A stretch of DNA of 43,855 nt, taken from NCBI GenBank assembly GCA_003003615.1, contig PVWD01000017.1, positions 1 through 43,855 of the forward strand, given 5' to 3'. Origin of the DNA: a filamentous cyanobacterium CCP2 (GTDB lineage: Bacteria > Cyanobacteriota > Cyanobacteriia > Elainellales > Elainellaceae). Under the pieces are notes generated by a model. The model did not search any database and was not told the DNA's origin. It saw only the letters and a program-made list of their open reading frames with translations. The stretch's first letter is position 1; every line of letters starts with the position of its first letter. Below are positions 1-9,305 of this stretch, piece after piece. The translations under genes were made by a program, and so were the position numbers.

Positions 1-543
1 AGGTAAGACCTGGGAGATTTGGATTCGTTTGCTGCCTTGATCAGCAATAGCGTAGGCCAGAATTTGAGTATTTTGAACGTCGATTACCCAGTATTCTGCA
101 ACCCCCAATTCTTCGTACAATGCTCGTTTTGTACCCACATCATCCAACAATGAAGTTTTTGCCACCTCAATCACTAAATCTGGTGCTGGAAATTGATCCA
201 AACTAATAATGCCTGTCCCGGACGGAATCGATTGGGCGCGATCGCGAATGTAATATGACACATCGGGTTGGCATTCCCCTACACCTGGCTTACGAAACGT
301 TGTTGCATCTAACCCTGCCACTGGAATCTCTTTCAGCGCAGCAAATAAATTTACTGCAAAGATAATTACCACATGGTCTTTGCCATGATCAAAGCCGACT
401 GGCGACATCTCAAGCCTCATGTGATCTTTGTAGTAATAGCCCTTCGCTTTCTCGTAAAGCGGGTCTTCTAGAAGACGGACGTATTCTTCCCAGGAGGCTG
501 CTACCCAGGTATCGGTTGGGACTTGCGTTCGGAGTTCATTCAT
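1..543 (-). CDS. Uma2 family endonuclease (DUF820), 3' end beyond window
   Basis: The minus strand is open from an ATG at 543 to the window edge, giving 181 residues without a stop. The reading contains the Uma2/DUF820 core of the PD-(D/E)XK nuclease fold: QPDVSYYI, then PDLVIEVAKTS with the E-x-K pair, then RALYEELGVAEYWVID. Family members are about 190 to 220 residues, so only the last few dozen residues are missing. Uma2 proteins are very abundant in cyanobacteria; most have no proven role. A second Uma2 gene lies at 23260. The neighbour at 613 is on the same strand, 69 bases upstream. The family call is firm; the biological role is unknown. Confidence 0.85.
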   Translation of the reverse strand, partial: MNELRTQVPTDTWVAASWEEYVRLLEDPLYEKAKGYYYKDHMRLEMSPVGFDHGKDHVVIIFAVNLFAALKEIPVAGLDATTFRKPGVGECQPDVSYYIRDRAQSIPSGTGIISLDQFPAPDLVIEVAKTSLLDDVGTKRALYEELGVAEYWVIDVQNTQILAYAIADQGSKRIQISQVLP

Positions 544-612
544 GGTTGCGCCCTCCCGCCAATCAAATCCTGCCTTGGTAAACGCTGCGATTGCTTCTAT
601 CCTGACTCATCT

Positions 613-2802
613 TTAGGGGATCTGCACTCTGGGCACAGATTGCTGCCAGGTTTGGATCTGCTGCTGGGCGGTGGGGTATGCTTCAGCGTAGGAGGGAATG
701 CTGCGAGCAATGTTGATGGCGGACATTGGGTCGAGGTTAAGTTGGGATTCGGCAATTTCCAGGATGCGCCAACTCCACTGGCTAATCATGCGATCGGCTT
801 CAGCACGGGTAGGATTGTCTTCGGGGACTTCGTTGGCCAGTTGGATGGCATTTAGCAGCATGGCAGGGGTGCCAACACTGGCAGACGTATAGGCTTGCTG
901 CATCCGGTCTTCCCCTTGAGATTGAGTTTGCCATAGCTGAATTTCACCCTGAGCCTCATCATACAAAGCCCGCCCAGAGGAAATTTGCTCTGCCACATTA
1001 ATCGCCTGCCCAACGTTGCCCTGACTCGCATAGCGTCTGGCTAAATCCAGTAAAGGCTGGTCTTGAATGCGTTGGAACTGCCCCGTCCACGCCTGAATTT
1101 CACCCTGAGCCTCATCATATAAAGCACGCCCAGAGGAAATTCGTTCCGCCACGCTAATCGCCTCGACCAAATTACCAGAGTTTGCCAATACCCTTGCTCG
1201 CTCAAGAATGGGGCCGTCCTGAATGCGCTGAATCTGGCTGCGCCAAGAGCCAATTTGCTCACGGGCTTCGGCATAGAGGGCCCGCCCCTGCCCCACATTG
1301 CTAGCCTCATCGATCGCCGCCTGCAAGGATGCAATATCCCCCCGTTGGGCAATTTGTTCTGCCCGTGTCAAGTAAGGACGGTCTTCCACCGTTTGGATGG
1401 TGGTTGTCCATTCATCGATCGCCTGTTGGGCTTCATCACCGCGTGGATTGGATGCAGGAATGAGTTGGGCCTCGGCAATCGCCGCTCGTAGATCAGAGGT
1501 GGTTCCGCCTTGGGCCACTTGACGAGCAATCGCCAGACGCTGTACATCCTGAATTTCAAGCCGCCAGCGACTAATCAACTGCTGCGCCCGACTGTAAAGG
1601 GGACGATCGCGTCCTATCTTTTGGGCCCGGGCGATCGCTCCTTGAATGTCATCGGGTGTACCATTCCAGGCTTGGGCTTGGGCCTCAGCCAGAATCTTGA
1701 AATCTTTAATCTTGTTTTGCAAACCGGGCTGGTCAGGAATTTGCTCCAAAATGTTGAGAGCGGCCATATAGTCGCGCTGATCTAGCGTTTCCTGGGCCAA
1801 ATCAATCATGCTTTGCCCAATTTCAGCAATTTGTTGTTGAGCCTTAGCATAGAGCGGGCTGTTTGGCTTCACCTCTTCCGCCAGCTTAACGGCTTGCAAG
1901 AGGTTAGAAAGTCCTCCCTGGCTAGCGATATCTTTGGCATTAGAAAGCTTATTAGAATCCTCGCGGGTCAGGGTGATCAGGTTATTTAGCTCCCTGTATT
2001 TGGTGGTGCGCCAATACTCGTTTTGCACATCCAGTAGGCGAGTTGCCGTCCGAAAGGCCTGGCGCAGGTCATGTTGGTAAAGGAAAGCTTCAGCTTCATC
2101 AAAAATTCCCTGAGCCTCAGTCCAAATGCCTTTCCAGGATTGGATCTGCTCCTCCACAAGCTGATGGGCTTCCGTGTTGTCAGGGATGCGCTCTGCGGTG
2201 GAAATTGCGCTTTTCAAATCTCCTTCATGGAAAGACTCTTCCGCCAAAACCAAAATATCTTTGGCCCACACTTCAATGTTGCGATCGATTTCAGGGCGCA
2301 AGGGATGGTCATCTGGTAGGGCATTCACCAGAGAGATCGCCTTGAGCAGATCATCTACCGTGCGGCGTTCAGCATTGAGTTGGGCACAGTAAATGCGGAG
2401 GGACGCAGAGGCGGTGGGCCAAAAAATCGCAGGACAGTTGGGCACAGAAGGTAGACGAAAAAGCGTCAGGGCTGAAAATACGCCTAACCCACTAAAAGCC
2501 ACGATCGAGGTAATGCCCCAAAACTGCCACCGTCGGAAAATGCGTTTCTGTGGACGAGGAGACTTTGGAGGGAGAGAGGATGCCGCATCTGCATGAACGG
2601 TAGGCGGATTCACGGTAGGGGTATTCACGGCTTGGGAAGCACTGGATGGGTGGCGGCCCGCAGAGGACGGAGAAACCTCAACCCGATGGGGCGGTGCTTC
2701 AGCCCGGAATGGCGGAATTCCAGAACGATGAAATTCCTTGGATACTGAGTTGGTTCCATCCATTTCCGGACGGTGATCAGGCATTTTACGATTTCCGGTC
2801 AT
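613..2802 (-). CDS. membrane-anchored helical tandem-repeat protein, function unknown
   Basis: This is a 729-residue protein. Residues 1 to 85 are Pro/Ser-rich, then a basic stretch (PRPQKRIFRRW) precedes one hydrophobic segment at about residues 92 to 115, so the bulk probably lies outside the cytoplasm or in the lumen. The rest is a run of alpha-helical units of about 45 to 52 residues, each with an A-x-x-A or A-I pattern and ending in a Trp before a gap (IQAW, IQLW, ISQW, IQTW). Two neighbouring units are near-identical over 52 residues (ISSGRALYDEAQGEIQ in both). The architecture resembles TPR-like solenoids, and cyanobacterial relatives often carry the misleading name chromosome segregation ATPase. 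No nucleotide-binding motif was seen. A second Met at residue 7 is an alternative start. Confidence 0.75.
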   Translation of the reverse strand: MTGNRKMPDHRPEMDGTNSVSKEFHRSGIPPFRAEAPPHRVEVSPSSAGRHPSSASQAVNTPTVNPPTVHADAASSLPPKSPRPQKRIFRRWQFWGITSIVAFSGLGVFSALTLFRLPSVPNCPAIFWPTASASLRIYCAQLNAERRTVDDLLKAISLVNALPDDHPLRPEIDRNIEVWAKDILVLAEESFHEGDLKSAISTAERIPDNTEAHQLVEEQIQSWKGIWTEAQGIFDEAEAFLYQHDLRQAFRTATRLLDVQNEYWRTTKYRELNNLITLTREDSNKLSNAKDIASQGGLSNLLQAVKLAEEVKPNSPLYAKAQQQIAEIGQSMIDLAQETLDQRDYMAALNILEQIPDQPGLQNKIKDFKILAEAQAQAWNGTPDDIQGAIARAQKIGRDRPLYSRAQQLISRWRLEIQDVQRLAIARQVAQGGTTSDLRAAIAEAQLIPASNPRGDEAQQAIDEWTTTIQTVEDRPYLTRAEQIAQRGDIASLQAAIDEASNVGQGRALYAEAREQIGSWRSQIQRIQDGPILERARVLANSGNLVEAISVAERISSGRALYDEAQGEIQAWTGQFQRIQDQPLLDLARRYASQGNVGQAINVAEQISSGRALYDEAQGEIQLWQTQSQGEDRMQQAYTSASVGTPAMLLNAIQLANEVPEDNPTRAEADRMISQWSWRILEIAESQLNLDPMSAINIARSIPSYAEAYPTAQQQIQTWQQSVPRVQIP
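945..1256 (-). repeat. 156-bp coding tandem repeats inside the helical-repeat gene
   Basis: The stretch beginning ATTTCACCCT at 941 recurs at 1097 with few changes, a period of 156 bp, which is exactly 52 codons. The following unit upstream in coding direction is more diverged. High DNA identity between adjacent units suggests a recent in-frame duplication or gene conversion. Confidence 0.7.
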
Positions 2803-2826
2803 ACCTCACCCCAGCACTTTGATGCC

Positions 2827-2871
2827 GTAACTCTAGCTAAACCTTAGCTCAGCCTTGTAACTCTAGCTAAA
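2827..2871. repeat. two direct 15-bp repeats 30 bp apart, upstream of the 729-residue gene
   Basis: GTAACTCTAGCTAAA occurs at 2827 and again at 2857. Both lie 25 to 70 bp upstream of the start of the minus-strand helical-repeat gene, where a regulator could bind, but they may equally be a small tandem duplication. No promoter was assigned. Confidence 0.4.
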
Positions 2872-3032
2872 TTTTGAACCAATGCACCCAACAGCGCACG
2901 CAACAGTTAAAAGTACAACAGAAAATCCTATCATTGTCACCTTTTTTCAGAATTTTCTAAAAACCCAGACTAGCAAAATACCTTAAACCTGGAGAATTGT
3001 GGCCCTAAAAGCCCTAAAAAAGGAGACAGAGC

Positions 3033-3419
3033 CTAGCTAATTGCAATTTCATTCACCTGAAGTTCAAACGGGATTCCAATTTCAGGCGGTGGAGTGATGC
3101 GAATTTTGGCATTGGGGGTAAACCGCGCCAGTTGATTGGCTACTGGAATGAGATTGTGCAAAACCCGCCAGTAAGCCGCTGCATTGGCACAGTCGATCGC
3201 CAACGTTAGGGCAACAGCTTGCGTGGTAACTTGCCATTTACATTGACAGAGCAGGGCTTGCGTCACACCTTCACAGGCTTCATAAAACTGTTTGGCGATC
3301 GAGGCTTCTAGTTGCCGACGCAGTTTCTCATCAAGAGCAGTGGGTGTGGAGGGCGGTCGGTCGTCTGGGGAAAGAAAAGATGAATTCATCGTTACTACTT
3401 GTGGGTTGCCGGTGGACAT
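3033..3419 (-). CDS. hypothetical protein, 128 residues
   Basis: I do not recognise this protein. Residues 1 to 28 are low complexity (Ser/Pro-rich), followed by a helix with EKLRRQLEASIAKQFYEACEGV, then a section with a CQCKW motif and short hydrophobic strands, ending PFELQVNEIAIS. No signal peptide or membrane segment is seen. An internal Met at residue 11 is an alternative start. It is flanked by about 230 bp of non-coding DNA on each side, so it is probably transcribed alone. Coding support is the uninterrupted frame, cyanobacterial-like composition and HIP1 sites; its role is unknown. Confidence 0.6.
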   Translation of the reverse strand: MSTGNPQVVTMNSSFLSPDDRPPSTPTALDEKLRRQLEASIAKQFYEACEGVTQALLCQCKWQVTTQAVALTLAIDCANAAAYWRVLHNLIPVANQLARFTPNAKIRITPPPEIGIPFELQVNEIAIS

Positions 3420-3660
3420 ACCGCCATTAAAATACTGATTTGCCCTTTAGACAGTACATCTTTATCTGTTTGTTAGGTTTGGGAGAAATTTTTAGCAAAA
3501 GTCAAGATTGCTGAATGAGGAAAGACAATCTCAGATTGCTGAAACCCAAAACGGAATCCTGAATTTTGAATCCCGAATCCTGTTACTCTTGCCTTTCAAC
3601 CCCGTTAACCCTTGATCGCCCTTCTCAGCATCCTAACCCTTCTCCCCAATTCCCTGGCAT

Positions 3661-5067
3661 CTACGCTCCCACCCGTCCAATCATTCTGGCGGCCGTGATG
3701 GCAGCTTGCCCCACCGAAAGCCCACTATCGTTTGTGGGAATTTGGTTGTGCGTCAGGACGGTAAGCCCCTTGGCAGAAAGTTTTTCGGTGACTTGCTGCG
3801 CCAAAATCTGATTGCGAAAACTGTGACCCGTGAGGGCAACTTGCGTAAAAGAATGCTGAGACTGGAGATAAGTCACCATTTGGACGATCGCATCGGCTAG
3901 CCCCAAATGAAAGCGGGCAGCCACTTGATGAATAGAAACACCTTGAAACAGGTCTTCCAGCAAAGAATGCCACATTGACCGGGATTCAACATAGGGAATT
4001 GACTGGGCCGCCCTCCGCAAAGGCAGAATTTCAAACGGATAGGGAGCTTGCCTTGCAGACTGCACTTGCTCAGCATTCACCAGTGCTTCTAGCTCGATCG
4101 CCCCTTGCCCATCATAGTGAGCCGTTTCACAGCAAACCCCAACCGCAGCCGCAACTGCATCAAACAGGCGATCGACGGATGTGGCCGCAGGGGCATTGGT
4201 GCTATTAAAAAGTAGCTGATTCAGCAACAAACGAGGCTGGCGATCAAGGAATTGCAACAGCTCAAGCTGTCCATACACTTTTTGCAAATCTTCCCAATCA
4301 AATGCCGAGATCAGATGAGCGTAGGTATTCCGCCAGGGTTGGTAAATGGCTTGTTCGCCCCCCAAGAGGGCAACCGGCTTAAACGTGCCGACTCGCTGTA
4401 GCTGACAGTAATCTGCTAATAGAAATTCTCCCCCCCACAGAGCCTTATCATCCCCATATCCCAAACCGCCCAGCGCAATCCCCAGGACGGGAGCCGTGTT
4501 CAGTGGAATGTTGTTATCAACCATACAGGCGGCTACATGGGCATGGTGATACTGAATATCATGAAGGGGTAAGCCACAGTCTGCCCAGCCGTTTAGCTGG
4601 TTGGCTAGCTCTTTGCCAAACTGGGCCGCCGGATACTCTGGATGTTGCTCAATGGCGATGGCGGCAGGTGAATGGGCCAGCAGACTCAGGTAAAGGCTTA
4701 GGGTTTGCTGATAGGTTTTGAGGGCGATCGAGCTTTTCAAGTCTCCCAATTGCTGAGACAAAACTGCACTTCCGGTTTGCAGCATGCAGAATGCACTTCT
4801 GACCCGGCTTCCCATCGCCAAAATGGGAGGGGCCTGCTCAAAGCCACTCGGCAACCGCAGCGTAATGGGCACATTTTCCTTTGCATGCAGAGCAACGGCT
4901 GCAACCTGCGGAAAGGGTAGATAGTTTAGTTGCGAATTATTCGCAGATTGGCGTAGTGGTTTTGTCATATTCATCGTAATCAAGTGATCTGCACCCCCCA
5001 GTTGCCGTTTTACCTTGCTCTGTAGAAGAAACATTGAACAGACTCGCTGGGAGCCTTCTGTCAACAA
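3661..5067 (-). CDS. HypF-type Kae1-like domain protein (stand-alone, divergent)
   Basis: The 468 residues match only the C-terminal, Kae1-like half of the hydrogenase maturation carbamoyltransferase HypF, which is normally about 750 residues with acylphosphatase, zinc-finger and YrdC domains first. Matching landmarks are PPILAMG (about residue 80), LSQQLGDL, QHPEYP (about 141), the metal-ligand type motif HHAH (174-177), GYGDD, WGGE (211-214) and NDSGLSVGQA near the end. Two places differ from the usual HypF pattern: AxDGTGYG reads ALGGLGYG (about 199-204), and SGGVFQN reads TGHSFRN. No N-terminal HypF domains are found upstream, and no hydrogenase or other hyp gene is in the window. It may be a paralogue with another task, or a degenerating copy. 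Starts at Met12 or Met32 are possible. Confidence 0.7.
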   Translation of the reverse strand: MLTEGSQRVCSMFLLQSKVKRQLGGADHLITMNMTKPLRQSANNSQLNYLPFPQVAAVALHAKENVPITLRLPSGFEQAPPILAMGSRVRSAFCMLQTGSAVLSQQLGDLKSSIALKTYQQTLSLYLSLLAHSPAAIAIEQHPEYPAAQFGKELANQLNGWADCGLPLHDIQYHHAHVAACMVDNNIPLNTAPVLGIALGGLGYGDDKALWGGEFLLADYCQLQRVGTFKPVALLGGEQAIYQPWRNTYAHLISAFDWEDLQKVYGQLELLQFLDRQPRLLLNQLLFNSTNAPAATSVDRLFDAVAAAVGVCCETAHYDGQGAIELEALVNAEQVQSARQAPYPFEILPLRRAAQSIPYVESRSMWHSLLEDLFQGVSIHQVAARFHLGLADAIVQMVTYLQSQHSFTQVALTGHSFRNQILAQQVTEKLSAKGLTVLTHNQIPTNDSGLSVGQAAITAARMIGRVGA

Positions 5068-5483
5068 GCAAAACTCAAACTGGGCTTTGATTAATGTTTG
5101 AAAGGAGAAACTAGGGGTTGCGTTTAGACTCTGCTAATCTTCTAATGCTGAGGAATTGTAAGGTTGTATTATCAGCGTCGTTTTAAAATTTGTCTATGCT
5201 TTTAGGGGGGATTCGTCCAGTTTAGTGGGTAACGTTGGCTGTCCAAATACGTTAGATGGTAGAGAATTGCAAGATTTAGATTGTGATTTTAGGAGAGTGT
5301 TCATAGGAGTTAATTTATTGCTTGGCAATTCAGAACACAATTTAACGTAAAGCTTAGTTTGCGGCTGAGCGCACTCTACTGTCAGTGTCGAAGATCACTT
5401 ATTGCAAAAATTATTAGTTACACACGAGATTTAAGTGATTAGCGATCGTAATTAAAGCAATTAGCAATTGTAATTAAACGGCA
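5068..5483. other. gene-free stretch of 416 bp
   Basis: Between the HypF-like gene and the FAD oxidase gene, both on the minus strand. It must contain the promoter of the HypF-like gene and the end of the phosphonate operon. Apart from a 22-bp tandem duplication at 5438-5481, I see no clear terminator, RNA gene or coding frame. Confidence 0.6.
5438..5481. repeat. 22-bp tandem duplication next to the FAD oxidase stop
   Basis: Two adjacent 22-bp units begin ATTAGCGATCGTAATTAAAG and ATTAGCAATTGTAATTAAAC. They differ mainly where the first has CGATCG and the second CAATTG. They lie directly after the stop codon of the oxidase gene in transcription direction. Confidence 0.65.
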
Positions 5484-6620
5484 TTAAACCCCGCTGATTT
5501 CTGTAGAAATTGTCTGTTCTGCTAGGCCAAAGGAGAGCGTCATTCCGGCTCCACCTAAAGCATTGACGATCGTCACTGGCTCCTCTGGATGCAAAATTAG
5601 CTCGGTTTGATTGAGCAGTTTGGCATAAATTCCGTGCCAGGTTTCGGCAATTTCCAGGGCAGGAACGCGGGCAAACCCTCTGAGGTAGTCCAAAACGTAT
5701 TGGTTAATTTCAGCTTTGTCAAAGGGGGAAGGGTTCAAACCATACTCATGGGAATCACCAATAATGAGTTCGCCTGAACCATTCTGAGACATCATGACAT
5801 GGATTCCCCACTTCGGAAAGTGTGGCGTTTCTGCGGCAATTCTTTCTTTTAGGGCGGAAAGTGTAGCGCAGTGGGCAAAAGCTCCGTAGTGTGTCAGCGT
5901 CAATCCGCCACAAAGGGCTGCCCCCATCCGCCAACGATCGGGCTGAGGCACCGTTCGCAGCATTTGCAGTTTCACTTTGGTAATACCGCTTTCGGCAAAG
6001 TGATGAGGATACAGCGTTTCAAAATCTGCTCCACTACAAACCAAAATCCGATCGCCCTGCCAGTGTTCTCCGGCTGCTGTGGTCAGTTTGTTCCCTGAAA
6101 TGTTTGTAACGGCTGTACCAAATTTAAAGGTGACACCGTATTTCTCTGAAAGATAGTCTGGTAACGTCCAGATTGCTTCTCGTGGATCAACGATCGCCTC
6201 GGTTGCGCTCCACAACGCGCCAATTAAGCCCTCTGTCACCACTGCCGGACTTTTTTCGATCGCCTCTGCCGGACTTAATAACCGAATTGCATCGTGATCG
6301 TTACGAGTCTCAAAAAATTCCTGGAGTACTGCCCATTCATCTGCCCGATACGCCAAATGTAATGAACCCGCTTCCTCCAGGTGAAACCCTGCCTCAGAGG
6401 CAACCTCACCCCAAATTTGCCGAGACAGCAACGCCCGATCGGTCAACGTTCCAAGGGGTTGCCCAATGGGCCAAACCATGCCAAAGTTGCGAATCGAAGC
6501 TCCAACGGCACGGGGCGATCGGTCAAACACAACAACCTTAAATCCACGCTTGGCAACTGCAAGGGCATGGGCCAAACCGACAATACCAGCACCGACAACG
6601 AGAAAATTGGCGTGAGACAT
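5484..6620 (-). CDS. FAD-dependent oxidoreductase, phosphonate-associated (amino-acid oxidase type)
   Basis: From the chosen start at 6620 the protein is 378 residues. It opens directly with the Rossmann FAD-binding motif VVGAGIVGLAHALAVAKRG (residues 8-26) and the ED-type strand VVVFDR, as in D-amino-acid-oxidase/glycine-oxidase (DAO, Pfam01266) proteins; IRNFGMVWPIGQ and the C-terminal GGAGMTLSFGLAE are further landmarks. It fits the subgroup repeatedly found beside phosphonatase-like hydrolases (TIGR03364 type). Expected role: oxidative deamination of 2-aminoethylphosphonate, its N-methyl or 1-hydroxy form, to a phosphono-aldehyde. The substrate is inferred from context. It is last in the five-gene minus-strand set, 78 bp after the hydrolase. 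An upstream in-frame ATG at 6671 would add 17 poorly conserved residues; neither start has a clear Shine-Dalgarno. Confidence 0.85.
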   Translation of the reverse strand: MSHANFLVVGAGIVGLAHALAVAKRGFKVVVFDRSPRAVGASIRNFGMVWPIGQPLGTLTDRALLSRQIWGEVASEAGFHLEEAGSLHLAYRADEWAVLQEFFETRNDHDAIRLLSPAEAIEKSPAVVTEGLIGALWSATEAIVDPREAIWTLPDYLSEKYGVTFKFGTAVTNISGNKLTTAAGEHWQGDRILVCSGADFETLYPHHFAESGITKVKLQMLRTVPQPDRWRMGAALCGGLTLTHYGAFAHCATLSALKERIAAETPHFPKWGIHVMMSQNGSGELIIGDSHEYGLNPSPFDKAEINQYVLDYLRGFARVPALEIAETWHGIYAKLLNQTELILHPEEPVTIVNALGGAGMTLSFGLAEQTISTEISGV

Positions 6621-6698
6621 GGAGGATGAGAGGGGGATAGAGATGCAATATCGCGTGTGCAAGACGGGCAAAATTTTGCCTTTATATTGAGATTTTTG

Positions 6699-7424
6699 CT
6701 ACAGGTGAGAGATCAGTGGTTTGAGTTCGGCGATCGAGGAGATCAAACCGTGATTGGGATAGGATTCTAGTTGCTCTTTGGTGTGTGTACCATTGGTGAC
6801 ACCCAGCGATCGAAAACAGTGGGCATTGATTCCCGCTTCCAGATCAGAAGGAGTATCGCCAATAACAATGACAGATTGAGGATCTTTAATGCCAAGCTTG
6901 TACATGGCTTTTTGGATCATGTAAGGAGCCGGACGACCTTCATTGTTATGAATCTCAGAGGGTGTCACAGAAACTTGAATGAGAGAATCCTCTGTGCCAA
7001 CGTAATCAGCATTTAATCCTTGATGCCATCCTAAACGCTGCAAAATAATGTTCGTCACTTCACGGTAAAATCCTGTATTTAAACCAATCTTAATCCGGTT
7101 CGATCGCAGCCATTCAAACAGTTCTAAACAGCCTTCTGTTGGATAAACGGGCTGAGTCTGATAGTGATTTTCCAAGACTTCCCGAAACGTTGTATAGGAG
7201 GTTTCTACCCGTTGGAAATAATCAGGATGATTGGCTCCCAGATTTTGCTGCCAAAGGGTTTCAAAAACTCGCTTTTTGGGCCATCCCATCATCGCTGTAA
7301 TCTGCGCCGGATTTGCCTGTAACCCAGTATGTTCTGCCGCCTTAAAAAAGCAGGCTTGCACTTCATTCTCATCCTTCACCGTTGTCCCAGCCATATCAAA
7401 CACAACCAACTGCACCTGAACCAT
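6699..7424 (-). CDS. phosphonatase-like HAD hydrolase (PhnX-like)
   Basis: The 241-residue protein belongs to the HAD superfamily. Motif I is DMAGTT with nucleophile Asp10: the AGT form is typical of phosphonatase (PhnX) and its sister family TIGR03351, not of ordinary HAD phosphatases. Motif II is NTGFYRE (Thr117), the GRPAPY segment with Arg164 replaces the usual motif III Lys, and motif IV is GDTPSDLEAG (189-198). The cap region has GWPKKRV with Lys50/Lys51, a candidate for the Schiff-base Lys that PhnX uses to cleave phosphonoacetaldehyde into acetaldehyde and phosphate. Upstream lies the transporter permease (78 bp), downstream the FAD oxidase, which is the usual partner of this family; PhnW is absent. 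The exact substrate (phosphonoacetaldehyde or its 1-hydroxy form) is not decidable from sequence. Confidence 0.88.
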   Translation of the reverse strand: MVQVQLVVFDMAGTTVKDENEVQACFFKAAEHTGLQANPAQITAMMGWPKKRVFETLWQQNLGANHPDYFQRVETSYTTFREVLENHYQTQPVYPTEGCLELFEWLRSNRIKIGLNTGFYREVTNIILQRLGWHQGLNADYVGTEDSLIQVSVTPSEIHNNEGRPAPYMIQKAMYKLGIKDPQSVIVIGDTPSDLEAGINAHCFRSLGVTNGTHTKEQLESYPNHGLISSIAELKPLISHL

Positions 7425-7502
7425 ATCGCCTCCTCAAAAATTCCAATGCTCTCTTACAGACACAAAGACAGGCACAAAATTCTACGTCTCCACCCTCATT
7501 CC

Positions 7503-9287
7503 CTAACGCTGTAACCATGCCTGACTTCGTTCCCGTACTCCGCGAGTGGCAATAGAATAAATAAACCGAATGCCCAGGCTAGTAAACACCACCAGAGTAG
7601 ACATGGCTGCTGCTGAAGCCGTATCCCCTGCATCGTCCATGTTGATGATGGCAACTGCTGCCAGGGGAAGATTGGCTGGATACAGAAAGATGATGGCCGA
7701 AATGGTGATCATGGCATTAACAAAGAAATAGATGCCAATTTCTAAAATCGCTGGTAGGGAAAGTGGAACCGTAACACGCCAAAAGGTTTTATAAAATGGA
7801 ACCCGCATGGAAGAGGATACAGATTCAAATTCAGAATCGATTTGCTTTAAGGCTGTGGTAGCAGTGAGAAAGCAGACCGTATAGAAATGAATAATATTAC
7901 AGAGAACCAGAATTGCCATTGTTCCATATAATCCTCGGAATGGATTATAGATAGCAATTTCGGTAAATGGTATCCACCAGATGGGGTTATTAAAGAAAAA
8001 GACATATGCTAACCCTAGTACCAATCCTGGTAAGGCAAGTGGAATCGTTGAAAGAAAATAGTTAATCGATCGCAGCCATTGTAAGCCTCTGCTTTTTTCA
8101 ATTAAATATGCCCCAGCAAAGACGGCGATCGTTCCAAAGATAGCCGTATAAGCAGACATCCGAATGCTATTCCAAAATGCAGCATATCCACCACCACCCA
8201 CATTGCGAAAATCATAGTTTCGCAGGCTCAGGGTAAAGTCATAGGGCCATATCCTGACCAAGGAAGCGAAAATCACTGATGCAAATACAATCACGGCAAA
8301 CAGAACGATCAGCAAACAAAAAATGAACATGCTCCAGTCTAAAACCAGATTCGACTTTGGCTGAAGGGGAACGGATTTTGCACTGACCAGGGCCGTCTGC
8401 CGACGCTGCACTAAACGATCGATCGCAAAGGCCAAAACACTCGGAGCCAGTAATAAAACGCTAATGGTTGCCCCCATTGCAAAGTTTTGCTGGCCAATCA
8501 CCTGTTTGTAAATGTCGGTTGCCAAGACGTTGTAATTGCCGCCCACCACCTTAGGCACACCGAAGTCAGTAAATGCCAGAATAAAGCAAACGAACACTGC
8601 ACTGACTAACCCATACTTAACGCTGGGCAATGTAACGGTAAAAAATGTGCGAATAGCAGAGGTTCCCAGCACTTCAGCAGCTTCGTAAAGTCGGGCATCC
8701 GTGAGACTGAGGGCCGTCATCAGGATAATGACCGCTTGAGGAAAGCAGTAAAGAAACTCACCTAAGATAATCCCGTTGGGGCCGTAGAGTTCAACATTGT
8801 GACCAGGAAGCAAACCGAAAAGGCCCGTTGTCACCATGCCTTGGTTGCCAAAGAGATACACCAGCCCGATCGCATTTGCCAGGGGGGGGATGTAGAGGGT
8901 TAGTAACCCAAATGCCCGGAAAAACGGCTTTGCAGGCATGGCAGTGCGGGTGAGAGCATAGGCATAGAGGAAACCCAACCCCACCGAGAACAGCGTTGTG
9001 GCAAGGGCGATGTAAAGGCTGTGGAAAAAAGAGGCTCCTAAAGCAGGGGTTGTGAAGTATCGAATATAGTTTCCCAACCCAATCCAAAGCCCCTCCCGAT
9101 CGCGAAAACTGCGGCTGATGATGGGAAAAAGCGGAAAAACCACTCCTACCAATAACCATACCGTTCCGAGGGTCAGCAGAATTCGCCGAATCCATTCTTC
9201 AGACGTGGCGATCGGTTGTGATTTTGGAAAAACTTTGCCAAGGGCAGATTGAATCATGGGGAATGTCACAAAATTGGGTGATGTCAC
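7503..9287 (-). CDS. phnU2: phosphonate (2-aminoethylphosphonate-type) ABC transporter, fused permease
   Basis: The 594 residues form a tandem fused permease of the iron/thiosulfate/AEP class. Each half has about six membrane segments and one EAA loop: [15 protein letters not shown] in the first half and [16 protein letters not shown] in the second, which dock with the ATPase. The hydrophobic segments begin at about residue 37 after a cytoplasmic N-terminus and are split by a polar linker ([19 protein letters not shown]). The gene follows the ATPase after 18 bp and precedes the PhnX-like gene by 78 bp, so the three are very likely co-transcribed. By itself this fold could be an iron(III) permease (FbpB type); the downstream phosphonate enzymes favour the PhnU2 (TIGR03262) reading. 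Confidence 0.85.
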   Translation of the reverse strand: MTSPNFVTFPMIQSALGKVFPKSQPIATSEEWIRRILLTLGTVWLLVGVVFPLFPIISRSFRDREGLWIGLGNYIRYFTTPALGASFFHSLYIALATTLFSVGLGFLYAYALTRTAMPAKPFFRAFGLLTLYIPPLANAIGLVYLFGNQGMVTTGLFGLLPGHNVELYGPNGIILGEFLYCFPQAVIILMTALSLTDARLYEAAEVLGTSAIRTFFTVTLPSVKYGLVSAVFVCFILAFTDFGVPKVVGGNYNVLATDIYKQVIGQQNFAMGATISVLLLAPSVLAFAIDRLVQRRQTALVSAKSVPLQPKSNLVLDWSMFIFCLLIVLFAVIVFASVIFASLVRIWPYDFTLSLRNYDFRNVGGGGYAAFWNSIRMSAYTAIFGTIAVFAGAYLIEKSRGLQWLRSINYFLSTIPLALPGLVLGLAYVFFFNNPIWWIPFTEIAIYNPFRGLYGTMAILVLCNIIHFYTVCFLTATTALKQIDSEFESVSSSMRVPFYKTFWRVTVPLSLPAILEIGIYFFVNAMITISAIIFLYPANLPLAAVAIINMDDAGDTASAAAMSTLVVFTSLGIRFIYSIATRGVRERSQAWLQR

Positions 9288-9305
9288 AGGGCTGCGTAAA
9301 AAAAT

